Below, piece after piece: positions 43,603 to 52,079 of a DNA stretch of 64,000 nucleotides. The notes beneath the pieces were generated by a model. That model searched no databases. It was not told the origin of the DNA and worked only from the letters and a program-made list of their open reading frames with translations. This stretch comes from Methyloversatilis sp. XJ19-49 (lineage in GTDB: Bacteria; Pseudomonadota; Gammaproteobacteria; Burkholderiales; Rhodocyclaceae): contig NZ_JANINI010000001.1 of assembly GCF_024580145.1 (NCBI RefSeq), forward strand, positions 67,550 to 131,549. Direction: 5' to 3'. Within the stretch, counting starts at the first letter, position 1. The number at the start of each line of letters is the position of its first letter. A program made the position numbers and the translations under genes.

Positions 43603-44187
43603 TCAGGCCAGCGGACGCACCAGTTCGCGGTGACGGAAGCAGTCGACAATATGGTCATTCACGACGCCAACCGACTGCATCCAGGCATAGACGATGGTGC
43701 TGCCGACGAAGCGGAAGCCGCGCTGGGCAAGCCGCTTCGACAGCTGGTCCGACAGGTCCGTCGTCGCCGGGCAATCGGCCGGGCGGCGCCAGTGGTTGAT
43801 CAGCGGTTGTCCGTCCACGAGCTCCCACAGCAGTCCGGCGAGTGTTTCGCCGCGCTCGTGCAGCGCCAGCAGCGCGCGCGCATTGCCGATGGTGGCGTCG
43901 ATCTTCAGCCGATTGCGCACAATGCCGGCGTCGGCCATCAGTCGCGCACGATCTTCGTCACCGTAGCGCGCGATGCGTGCGGCGTCGAAACCCTCGAAGG
44001 CGCGCCGATAGGCTTCGCGCTTGCGTAGTATCGTGATCCACGCCAGACCGGCCTGCGCACCTTCGAGAATGAGCCGTTCGAACAGCGCCGCCTCATCGCG
44101 CACCGGCACGCCCCATTCGGTGTCGTGATAGGCGACGTACAGCGGGTCCTGTCCGCACCAGCTGCAGCGGGCAGACAGTGCGCTCAC
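43603..44187 (-). CDS. tag: DNA-3-methyladenine glycosylase I
   Basis: A 194-residue Tag glycosylase. It starts with the zinc-type CSWCG motif (RCSWCGQDPLYVAYHDTEWGVP), has ILRKREAYRRAFEGFD, and the late FVGSTIVYAWMQSVGVVNDH segment with the second zinc ligand region. Tag removes 3-methyladenine from alkylated DNA. The start is GTG 44187, whose last base is shared with the pat stop. It precedes the Lhr/PdeM genes, giving a DNA-repair block. Confidence 0.95.
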   Translation of the reverse strand: MSALSARCSWCGQDPLYVAYHDTEWGVPVRDEAALFERLILEGAQAGLAWITILRKREAYRRAFEGFDAARIARYGDEDRARLMADAGIVRNRLKIDATIGNARALLALHERGETLAGLLWELVDGQPLINHWRRPADCPATTDLSDQLSKRLAQRGFRFVGSTIVYAWMQSVGVVNDHIVDCFRHRELVRPLA

Positions 44188-46877
44188 TACGGACGCAGTT
44201 CCAGTTCGCCGTTGAACAGCGAACTGTCTTCCGGGTCGCGGTTGATGTGGAAACCCAGGCTCTGCACGAAGCGCAGCATGCGTTCATTGTTGGCGAGAAA
44301 CACGCCTTCCATCACCTTGAGCCCGCGTTCGCGCGCGGCTTCGATCAGCAAACCCATCATCGTGCGGGCGAGTCCCTGACGCTGCCACGCATCCGCAATC
44401 ACAATGGCGAATTCGCACGATTCACCATCCGGATTGACGACATAGCGACAGACGCCGATCTGCTCTTCGCTGTCGCCATCACCGGTAATGGCCACCAGCG
44501 CCATTTCGCGGTCGTAGTCAATCTGCGTCAGGCGGGCCAGCAAAGGGCCCGGCAACTCCTTGATCGTGCTCATGAATCTAAGATAGCGTGTTTCCGGCGA
44601 CAGGGCGCGCACAAAGTCGGCTTCGCGGTCGGAATCTTCCGGCCGGATCGGGCGGATGATGGCGCGTGCGCCATTGGGCAGATTCACCACGTGTTCCAGT
44701 CGCGCCGGATACGGGTGGATCGCCATGTGCGAGTAGGGCGTCGCGGTCGGCAACACGTCGGCAAGAATGATGCGCGCATCCACCGCCACGCAGCCGCGCT
44801 CGTCGACAAGCAGCGGGTTGATGTCCATCTCGCGTATCCAGGGCAGCTCGCACACCATTTCGGACACGCGGATCAGCACCCGCTCGAGCGCGTCCATGTC
44901 GATCGCCGGCATGCCGCGGAACTGGCCCAGCATGGCCGATACGCGGGTACGCTGGATGGCATCGCGCGCCAGTTCGACATTGATCGGCGGCAGCGTGACC
45001 GCGCGGTCGCGCAGCACCTCGATGCGGGTGCCGCCATGGCCGAAGCTGATGACCGGCCCGAACACATCGTCGTGCACCACGCCGACGAAAAGCTCGCGTG
45101 CATTGGGCTTGGTCACCATGGGTTCGATCGATACGCCGGTCAGCCGGGCATCGGGCTTGCGCCGGCCGACTTCCGCCATCAGTTCCTGCCAGCAGTCACG
45201 AACTGCGCGCAGGTTGTCGACATGCAGCCGCACGCCGCCGACATCGCTCTTGTGCGTGATGTCGGGCGAATCGATCTTCATGGCGACCGGCAGGCCCATT
45301 TCTTCAGCGTACACCATGGCTTCGGTCGCGCTGCGCGCGACCACGGTCTGTGCGATCGGAATACGGAAAGCGGCCAGCAGCGCCTTCGATTCCATTTCGG
45401 TCAGCACGGTGCGCCGCTCCGACAGCGCCGTCTCGATCACCAGACGGGCCGATTCGACCGACGGCGGATCGAGGTCCTGCGCCAGCGAGGCGGGTGCATG
45501 GCGCAACAGCTGCTGGTTCTGGTAATAGGACGAAATATGATGGAACAGCTCGACCGCCGGCTCAGGCGAGCGGAAGGTCGGCAAATGCGCCGCCTCGAAC
45601 AGCGCACGCGCGGCGCGTACCTGTTCGCCCCCCATCCAGCAGGTCATCAGCGGCTTGTGCGCGGTGGCGGCGATGGCGATGACGGTTTCAGCCACGGCAG
45701 TCGGCTGCGTCATGGCTTGCGGTGTCAGCAGCGTCAGCACGCCGTCGACACCCGGATCCGCCAGCACAGCCTTGAGTGCGGCGCCGTAACGTGCCGCATC
45801 GGCATCGCCGATCAGGTCGATCGGATTGGCATGCGACCAGGTCGGCGGCAGCGCACCATTCAGCGCAGCCATCGTTTCCGGCGACAGCGCGGCCAGTTCG
45901 ATGCCCAGATCGGCGGCGCGGTCGGCCGCCATGACGCCCGGCCCGCCGCCGTTGGTCACCACGGCGAGCCGCTTGCCCGAAGGCTTGAAGCCAGTAAACA
46001 GCGCGTTGGCCGCCGAGAACATCTGACCCATGTTCGCCAGGCGCACCACGCCGGCACGGCACAGCGCCGCGTCAAACACATCGTCCGAGCCCACCATGGC
46101 GCCGGTGTGCGACGCCACCGCCCTGTTGCCCGCCGGATGACGTCCGACCTTGATCGCCAGCACCGGCTTGACCCGAGCGGCGGCGCGTAGCGCACTCATG
46201 AAGCGGCGGGCATCGCGAATGCCCTCGATGTACATGAAGATGCTTTCGGTACGCGGGTCGGCAATCATGTAGTCGAGGATTTCCCCGAAATCGACATCGA
46301 TCGATGCACCCAGCGACACCACGGTCGAGAAGCCGACACCATTCGTCTGCGCCCAGTCGAGCAGGGCCGTGCAGATGGCGCCGGACTGAGAAATGAGACC
46401 GATGCTGCCGGAGATGCCGGCGGCGTGCGCAAAGGTGGCATTCAGGCCGATCGCCGGTCGCATCAGGCCGAGGCAGTTGGGGCCGATGATGCGCACGCCA
46501 CCGCGCTTGGCCGCGATACGGGTGCGCCGCTCCAGTTCGGCACCTGCCGGACCGCTTTCGGCGAAGCCGGCGCTGATGACGATCGCCGACTTGATACCGG
46601 CGCGGCCGCATTCCTCGATCAGTCCGGGCACCGTGGCCGCCGGCGTGCAGATCACCGCCAGATCGGGCCGCTTGCGCAGGTCATCGAGACGCGCCATGCA
46701 GGGCACACCCAGAACCGCATCATGTTTTGGATTGATCGCATGCAGCGCGCCGCTGTAGCGCGCGTCGAGCATATTGCGGATCAGCACCGCGCCGATCGAG
46801 TCGTGCCGCTCGCTGGCGCCGACGATGGCGACCGACTGCGGTTCGAACATGGATTTCAGATAGTGCTCGTACTGCAT
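44187..46877 (-). CDS. Acyl-CoA synthetase-like/GNAT fusion, protein lysine acetyltransferase (Pat-like)
   Basis: An 896-residue protein: an ADP-forming acyl-CoA synthetase-like part (CoA-binding domain with VAIVGASERHDSIGAVLIRN, then SHTGA with His257, then the ATP-grasp-like domain near 480-690) followed by a C-terminal GNAT domain (about 720-880, WQRQGLARTMMGLLIEAA). This layout is that of Pat/YfiQ, which acetylates acetyl-CoA synthetase and other proteins. Retention of the SHTGA histidine leaves open some synthetase activity. GGGAG precedes ATG 46877. First gene of the long minus-strand run. Confidence 0.88.
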   Translation of the reverse strand: MQYEHYLKSMFEPQSVAIVGASERHDSIGAVLIRNMLDARYSGALHAINPKHDAVLGVPCMARLDDLRKRPDLAVICTPAATVPGLIEECGRAGIKSAIVISAGFAESGPAGAELERRTRIAAKRGGVRIIGPNCLGLMRPAIGLNATFAHAAGISGSIGLISQSGAICTALLDWAQTNGVGFSTVVSLGASIDVDFGEILDYMIADPRTESIFMYIEGIRDARRFMSALRAAARVKPVLAIKVGRHPAGNRAVASHTGAMVGSDDVFDAALCRAGVVRLANMGQMFSAANALFTGFKPSGKRLAVVTNGGGPGVMAADRAADLGIELAALSPETMAALNGALPPTWSHANPIDLIGDADAARYGAALKAVLADPGVDGVLTLLTPQAMTQPTAVAETVIAIAATAHKPLMTCWMGGEQVRAARALFEAAHLPTFRSPEPAVELFHHISSYYQNQQLLRHAPASLAQDLDPPSVESARLVIETALSERRTVLTEMESKALLAAFRIPIAQTVVARSATEAMVYAEEMGLPVAMKIDSPDITHKSDVGGVRLHVDNLRAVRDCWQELMAEVGRRKPDARLTGVSIEPMVTKPNARELFVGVVHDDVFGPVISFGHGGTRIEVLRDRAVTLPPINVELARDAIQRTRVSAMLGQFRGMPAIDMDALERVLIRVSEMVCELPWIREMDINPLLVDERGCVAVDARIILADVLPTATPYSHMAIHPYPARLEHVVNLPNGARAIIRPIRPEDSDREADFVRALSPETRYLRFMSTIKELPGPLLARLTQIDYDREMALVAITGDGDSEEQIGVCRYVVNPDGESCEFAIVIADAWQRQGLARTMMGLLIEAARERGLKVMEGVFLANNERMLRFVQSLGFHINRDPEDSSLFNGELELRP

Positions 46878-46959
46878 GGGGACTCCCTTGGCGCGGCGAT
46901 GTCGTCAGCGGTGGCGGCGGTGATTGCCAGCCTTGCTGCTGCCGTACGCGGTGATGCCT

Positions 46960-47110
46960 GGCACCTTGACCTCAGTATATTGCATCGCAACACAAGTTCC
47001 GCCTGTGGAAATCCACAATCTTTATAAAGCTGAAATTAAATATATTAAATTAATTACTTGAGCAGTATTTCTAAGGTTGAATCTCGAAATAAATAAATGT
47101 GCAACTGCAA
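46960..47110. other. AT-rich intergenic segment upstream of pat
   Basis: The gap between the kinase and pat genes (46878-47132) contains a stretch, about 47020-47110, dominated by A and T (runs such as TTAAATATATTAAATTAATTA) in an otherwise very GC-rich region. It probably includes the pat promoter; on the minus strand TATACT near 46974-46979 could be a -10 element. A CCACAATC/TTTATAAAG patch is also present. No coding frame is visible. Confidence 0.5.
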
Positions 47111-47132
47111 TATCAACACATTGACACCGAAC

Positions 47133-48839
47133 TCAGCCAGCCGGGTCGGGCAAGGTGAAGTAGAAGCTTGCGCCTTTGCCGGGTGCGCCTTCGGCCCAGA
47201 TGCGACCGCCATGACGGTGCACGATACGCTGCACGGTCGCCAGTCCGATACCGGTGCCGCTGTTGTCGGCCTGATCGTGCAGTCGGTTGAAGGGGCGGAA
47301 CAGCTGTGACACGTGTGCCATGTCGAAGCCGGCACCGTTGTCGCGCACGTGGAACACGACTTCGCGATTGCGCAGCCGGGCATCGAATTCGATCTCGGCC
47401 GGTGCGCAGGCGGCAGTGAAGGCCCACGCATTGCGCAGCAGGTGTTCGAGCATGACGCGCGCAAGCATCGGGTCGACGCGCGCCATCAGGTGCAGGCCGA
47501 TCGACACGCGGGCTTCGCGTTCGGGCGCCTCCGCATGCAACTCGCGCGCGATGGTGCGTGCAATCGCCGACAGGTCGACCACCACCCGGCTGATCGGCGC
47601 CCGCGTCAGCCGCCCCAGTTCGATCAGGTCGTCGATCAGGGTCGACAGCTTCTGCGACGCGGCCCGTATGCGTGCGAGATGGCTGTGCGCCATCTTGTCG
47701 AGCTGATCGCCGTAGTCCTCGATGATGATCTGCGAAAAGCCGTCGATCGCGCGCAGCGGGTTGCGCAGGTCATGCGACACCGAGTAGGAAAAGGCCTCCA
47801 GTTCGCGATTCGACGCTTCAAGTTCAGCGGTACGACGCTTCACGCGCCGTTCGAGTTCGGCATTCATGTCATACAGCGTCGATTCGGCCTGCTTGCGCTG
47901 CGTGATGTCCTCAATGCTTCCGGACAGGCTCTCCAGGCCGCCGCTGCCGTCGAAGCGGGCACTGATCGCGATTTCGAGCCAGCGCGCCGGCTGACCGGCA
48001 GTGTGGGTGCGCACCTCCACCTGCATCGAATCGCGGCGACCGTCGAGCAGCGGTTCCAGCCGTGCCAGCAGATAGCGCGCTTCGTCCTTCGACAGCCAGC
48101 GCAGAACACGCTGGCCGATGGCCTGCGAAACCGGCTGACCGGTCAGGTCTTCCCAGGCGCGGTTCAGGTAAGTGAAGCGGCCCCGGGCATCGATGCGGAA
48201 AATGACTTCGCGCAGGTGATTCACCATTTCGCGGTGGCGCGTCTCCAGCTCACGCAGCGCGCGCGTGGACTGCACGAATGCACTTTCGTCGCGCCCGGTG
48301 CCGCGATAGCCGCAGAACTCGCCTTGCGCATCGGTCACCGGTCTGCCGCGCAGATCGATGTGGCGCACGCTGCTGTCAGGGAGCCGCAGCACCAGATGCA
48401 GTTGCATGGGCTGACGCGCCTGGATCATGCGATGGCACTCCTCCCAGTCACCGTGCACCGGGGACAGCGCGTCGATCTTCCAGAACTGAAGGCCGTTGAC
48501 CACAACGATGTCCAGCGCATTGCCGAGCACCGGACGGGTCTGCGACACGCGAAGCCTCATGCCGGAATCGGTTTCCCAGTGCCAGTCTGCCGCGAGGTCG
48601 GCAAAGTCCTGCTGGCGCAGGTTTTCGTTGTCCTGGACGGCCAGGCGCTCGGCGGCAAGGGTCAGCTGCCGTGCAGCCGCCGCACCGATGCCGCTGGCAA
48701 TGAGGAAAACGGCAAGGCCGATCGGTACGGACACGCTGGCCGCAACAACGCCGGCAAGAATGGCCAGTGGCAGCGCCCGCCACAGGAAGAAACCGCGGGC
48801 GGTCATGGGGGAGGCCGGCATATCGGCAGTGCGAAACAT
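47133..48839 (-). CDS. PAS-domain sensor histidine kinase
   Basis: A 568-residue kinase. Two N-terminal membrane helices (about 17-60) lead into two PAS-like domains (about 85-200 and 215-330, the second ending in a PAC motif GSIEDITQRKQAE), a HisKA domain with the phosphoacceptor in SYSVSHDLRNPLRAIDGF, and a HATPase domain with N (LLRNAWAF), G1 (VRDNGAGFDMAHV) and G2 (NSGTGIGLATVQRIV) boxes. No response regulator gene is adjacent, so it is an orphan kinase. Signal unknown. Confidence 0.92.
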   Translation of the reverse strand: MFRTADMPASPMTARGFFLWRALPLAILAGVVAASVSVPIGLAVFLIASGIGAAAARQLTLAAERLAVQDNENLRQQDFADLAADWHWETDSGMRLRVSQTRPVLGNALDIVVVNGLQFWKIDALSPVHGDWEECHRMIQARQPMQLHLVLRLPDSSVRHIDLRGRPVTDAQGEFCGYRGTGRDESAFVQSTRALRELETRHREMVNHLREVIFRIDARGRFTYLNRAWEDLTGQPVSQAIGQRVLRWLSKDEARYLLARLEPLLDGRRDSMQVEVRTHTAGQPARWLEIAISARFDGSGGLESLSGSIEDITQRKQAESTLYDMNAELERRVKRRTAELEASNRELEAFSYSVSHDLRNPLRAIDGFSQIIIEDYGDQLDKMAHSHLARIRAASQKLSTLIDDLIELGRLTRAPISRVVVDLSAIARTIARELHAEAPEREARVSIGLHLMARVDPMLARVMLEHLLRNAWAFTAACAPAEIEFDARLRNREVVFHVRDNGAGFDMAHVSQLFRPFNRLHDQADNSGTGIGLATVQRIVHRHGGRIWAEGAPGKGASFYFTLPDPAG

Positions 48840-48909
48840 TGTTTTCCTTGAAGTGCCTCGGATGATAATGCCGCCCTGACTGCTCGCATCCCCGAATAAA
48901 GGCCTGCCG

Positions 48910-49461
48910 ATGCCCTCTCATTCCCACTTTTCCGGTCAGACGCCATCGCAATGGGTCACCCGTTTCTCTGCGCTCTGTGCGCCGGGCTCGGAAATCCTCG
49001 ATTTCGCCAGCGGCGCCGGGCGGAATGCCCGTTGGCTCGCCGGCCACGGATTCAGCGTGCTGGCGGCCGATCGTGATCCGGCAGCGCTGGCCGAACTGGC
49101 CGATGTGCAAGGCGTGCGCACTCTGTGCACCGATCTCGAAAAGGAGCCGTGGCCCTGGGTCGCAGACAGCTTCGATGCGGTGGTGGTGGCGCGCTACCTG
49201 TTCCGGCCGCGACTGGCGGAGCTGGCCGCGTTGCTGCGACCGGGCGGCGTGCTGATCTACGAAACCTTCATGCTGGGCAACGAGCGCTTCGGCAAGCCGA
49301 CGAACCCGGATTTCCTGCTGCGGCCGGACGAACTGTTCGACTGGGCGCGCAGTTGGGGACGCGTTCTGGCCTTCGAACAGGGCGAACTGAGCGCGCCGGC
49401 GCCGGCGATGATTCAGCGCATCTGCGCGGTGCGCGCCGACACGTCGTCGAGAGTGCCCTGA
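48910..49461 (+). CDS. Class I SAM-dependent methyltransferase
   Basis: A 183-residue Rossmann-fold methyltransferase with motif I EILDFASGAGRNARWLA, an acidic end of strand 2 (LAADRDPAAL), and VADSFDAVVVARYLFRPRL at motif II/post-I. It resembles TehB/UbiE-like small methyltransferases; substrate unknown. The 3' end overlaps the convergent mnmH gene by 49 bases. It is divergent from the histidine kinase gene across about 70 bases. Confidence 0.8.
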   Translation: MPSHSHFSGQTPSQWVTRFSALCAPGSEILDFASGAGRNARWLAGHGFSVLAADRDPAALAELADVQGVRTLCTDLEKEPWPWVADSFDAVVVARYLFRPRLAELAALLRPGGVLIYETFMLGNERFGKPTNPDFLLRPDELFDWARSWGRVLAFEQGELSAPAPAMIQRICAVRADTSSRVP

Positions 49462-50531
49462 GCGGTTTGCAGGATGATCCGTGCCGCCAACGCATCTATA
49501 CCTGCTGCGTCCAGCCTGTCGGCCTCGAAGGTGGGCGCATCGGGGTGGCGTGCAAAGTTGTACTGCTGTGATCGTCGGTACAGCGGGTCATAGTGCTGTT
49601 CCAGCAGTGCCGCGACGAGGGTGCGCCAGTCGCCGGCGCGCGCCAGCGCCGACCAGGCGTCTATCGTTTCATGTCCGCGCAGATCGGTCAGCCGTTCAAG
49701 CTCGGCAATCAGCGCCTCGGCATCGCTCGTGAGGTAGTCGTAGTCGCGCAGCAGGAAGTCCGTACGGGCGGCCACCGAAGCATCGATGCGCAGGCAGGGC
49801 GCCGCCCTCATGCGCTCGATCAACTCGTTCGGCAGCGAAACCCGGCCGATGCGCCGGCTTTCCGCTTCGGTGAACACCGGACGCGCCGGATCAAAGGTCG
49901 CCAGCACCGCATGCAGCTGAGATTCGAACCAGCGTTGCGGCGGTTGCGGCTGGCCCGGCTGTCTGCCCAGTACCGAACCCTTGTGCACGGCCAGCGCCTC
50001 CAGATCGAGCACCTGTTCGCCACGTGCGGCCAGCCTTTCGAGCACCCGGCTCTTGGCGCTGCCGGTCGGTCCGCTCAGCACGCGGAAATCAAGCTGGGCG
50101 GGGGCTGCGGCGAGCCGGTCGAGCACATCGCGACGGTAGCGCTTGTAGCCACCTTCGAGCTGGTGCGCGTCCCAGCCGACCTGGCGAAGTACGGTGACGA
50201 AGGCGCCGCTGCGCTTGCCGCCCCGCCAGCAATAGATCAGCGGACGCCAGTCCGGCCCCTTGTCGTGGAAGGTTTCCTGCAGGTGGCGGCCGATGTTCAG
50301 GGCAACCAGCGCCGCACCGCGCCGCTTGGCGACGAAGGGCGACACCTGCTTGTAAAGCGTGCCGATTTCGGCGCGCTGCGCGTCGTCGAGTGCCGGGCAG
50401 TTGATCGCGCCCGGCACATGGTCGAGCGCAAACTCGGCTGGCGAACGGGTATCGATGAGGGCGTCGAAGTCGTGCAACTGAAGGATCGACGCCATTCCCG
50501 CCGGTCGCCGCAGAATGGGAGCGTCGCTCAT
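49413..50531 (-). CDS. mnmH: tRNA 2-selenouridine synthase MnmH (SelU)
   Basis: A 372-residue protein with an N-terminal rhodanese domain (active cysteine 101 in IYCWRGGKRSG) and a C-terminal P-loop domain (GPTGSAKS at 154-161). It replaces the 2-thio group of mnm5s2U34 in tRNA by selenium through a geranylated intermediate, using selenophosphate. selD is not in the window, but a TIGR03169-type flavoprotein, a family often fused to SelD, lies 1.6 kb downstream. It converges on and overlaps the methyltransferase gene. Confidence 0.93.
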   Translation of the reverse strand: MSDAPILRRPAGMASILQLHDFDALIDTRSPAEFALDHVPGAINCPALDDAQRAEIGTLYKQVSPFVAKRRGAALVALNIGRHLQETFHDKGPDWRPLIYCWRGGKRSGAFVTVLRQVGWDAHQLEGGYKRYRRDVLDRLAAAPAQLDFRVLSGPTGSAKSRVLERLAARGEQVLDLEALAVHKGSVLGRQPGQPQPPQRWFESQLHAVLATFDPARPVFTEAESRRIGRVSLPNELIERMRAAPCLRIDASVAARTDFLLRDYDYLTSDAEALIAELERLTDLRGHETIDAWSALARAGDWRTLVAALLEQHYDPLYRRSQQYNFARHPDAPTFEADRLDAAGIDALAARIILQTAQGTLDDVSARTAQMR

Positions 50532-50676
50532 TGCCGGTTGTTCCTGTGCATGACAGCCTTGTCAGGGAGAACTGCGGCCGGCGATGGTAGCGTGCCGGAC
50601 GATGGTCGAGTGATGGGTTGCCGCGTTACGACATCTATGTATGCAGCGCCTGTTCGACCCGCAGGCCGGACCGCAA

Positions 50677-51318
50677 TCACCGCTGGCGCGTGGCCGAAGC
50701 CGTGTCGGCCACCTTGCCGAGCAGAGGCTTGAGCGGCGTCCAGATGTTGTCGACGATGCGCGACTGTGCGCTGGCAACCGGATGAATGCCGTCCGGCAGG
50801 AAGCTGCGCGGATCGGTGGCGAAACCATCGAGCAGGAAAGGCAGCAGCGCCGAGCGGGTCGTTGTGGCCACCTCGCTGAAGGCAGCGGAGAACTTTTGCG
50901 TGTAGTCGGGGCCGTAGTTCGGCGGCAGCTGCATGCCGGCGATCAGCACCCGGGCGCCGGCCGCCTGTGCCTTGCGCGTCATGGATTCGATGTTGTCGCG
51001 CATGCTTTTGACGGGCAGGCCGCGCAGGCCGTCGTTGGCGCCGAGCGCGAGAATGACGATGGCCGGCTTGTGCGCCGCAAGCGCTGCGTCTATGCGCGAC
51101 AGGCCGTTGGCCGTCGTGTCACCGCTGGTGCTTGCATTGACGACCGAATGGGCGTAACCCGCCTGCGCCAGCTTCTGCCCGAGCAACACAGGCCATGCCT
51201 CATGCTGGCGCAGACCGTAGCCGGCTGACAGACTGTCGCCGACCACCAGCAGTGTCTGCGCCTGCAACGGCAGCGCAGCGAACACCATGCACAACATCGA
51301 GAACAACACTTTTTTCAT
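50677..51318 (-). CDS. tesA: GDSL-type arylesterase / thioesterase I (TesA-like)
   Basis: A 213-residue periplasmic SGNH hydrolase. Signal peptide at 1-20 (cut after LQAQ region), nucleophile Ser29 in VVGDSLSAGYG, block III GANDGLRG, and the catalytic Asp/His in LPDGIHP. TesA hydrolyses acyl-CoA, aryl esters and lysophospholipids. I choose ATG 51318 because MKKVLFSM begins the signal peptide; upstream frame is within the divergent ABC gene. Its ATG shares the CATG at 51316-51319 with that gene. Confidence 0.92.
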   Translation of the reverse strand: MKKVLFSMLCMVFAALPLQAQTLLVVGDSLSAGYGLRQHEAWPVLLGQKLAQAGYAHSVVNASTSGDTTANGLSRIDAALAAHKPAIVILALGANDGLRGLPVKSMRDNIESMTRKAQAAGARVLIAGMQLPPNYGPDYTQKFSAAFSEVATTTRSALLPFLLDGFATDPRSFLPDGIHPVASAQSRIVDNIWTPLKPLLGKVADTASATRQR

Positions 51319-52006
51319 GCCTACAGACACTCCGGAAACTCGCCCGACCGTCCTTGAAGTCATCGGGCTGGGCAAGCAGGTGAGCAGCGGGAACGCGCCG
51401 CTGCAGATTCTTCAGGATATCGCCTTCACGGTTCGTGCCGGCGAAGCTTTGGCCATTGTCGGCGCCAGCGGTTCAGGAAAATCGACCTTGCTCGGTCTTC
51501 TGGCCGGGCTCGACCTGCCATCTGCCGGCTCGGTCAGCATCGCCGGGCAGGACATCTTTGCGCTCGACGAAGACGCCCGCGCCCAGCTGCGCGGCGAAAA
51601 GGTCGGCTTCGTATTCCAGTCCTTCCAGCTTCTGCCGGCGCTGACCGCGCTCGAAAACGTCATGCTGCCGCTGGAACTCGCAGGCGTCGACCGGGTGCGC
51701 GAGCGCTCGGTGGCACTGCTGGAACGGGTCGGCCTGGGCGGGCGGATGACGCACTACCCGCGCCAGCTGTCGGGTGGCGAGCAGCAGCGGGTCGCGCTGG
51801 CGCGCGCCTTTGCGCCCGAACCCGGACTGCTGCTGGCAGACGAACCTACCGGCAATCTCGACGCCGCGACCGGCGCATCGGTCATTGACCTTATGTTCGA
51901 CATGAATGCCGAACAAGGCACCACGCTCATCCTGGTGACGCACGACGAAGCGCTGGCGTCGCGCTGCACACGCCGCATCCGCCTCGCCGCCGGCAGGATG
52001 ACCTGA
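51317..52006 (+). CDS. ABC transporter ATP-binding protein (YbbA/LolD type)
   Basis: A 229-residue ABC ATPase: Walker A GASGSGKST, Q-loop VFQSFQLLPALTALENV, signature LSGGEQQRVALARAF, Walker B LLLADEPTGNLD, and H-loop VTHDEA. It matches YbbA, which in E. coli is divergent from tesA and followed by the large permease ybbP. Here no permease follows; the next gene is on the other strand. The ATG at 51317 overlaps the tesA start on the opposite strand. An in-frame ATG at 51287 is unlikely. Confidence 0.88.
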   Translation: MPTDTPETRPTVLEVIGLGKQVSSGNAPLQILQDIAFTVRAGEALAIVGASGSGKSTLLGLLAGLDLPSAGSVSIAGQDIFALDEDARAQLRGEKVGFVFQSFQLLPALTALENVMLPLELAGVDRVRERSVALLERVGLGGRMTHYPRQLSGGEQQRVALARAFAPEPGLLLADEPTGNLDAATGASVIDLMFDMNAEQGTTLILVTHDEALASRCTRRIRLAAGRMT

Positions 52007-52076
52007 GATGCAAGATTCAAGATGAAAGATGCAAGTAGGTCGTTCCTTGAATCTTGAATCTTGCAACTTGAATCTG
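52006..52076. repeat. Inverted repeat between ABC ATPase and flavoprotein genes
   Basis: TGCAAGATTCAAG at 52009-52021 pairs perfectly (13 bp) with CTTGAATCTTGCA at 52053-52065. Shorter copies surround it: AGATGCAAG occurs at 52006-52014-like and 52027-52035, and CTTGAATC occurs three times between 52046 and 52074. It lies at the convergence of two genes and is AT-rich for the region. It could be a REP-like element or a two-way terminator. Confidence 0.65.
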
Positions 52077-52079
52077 CCG

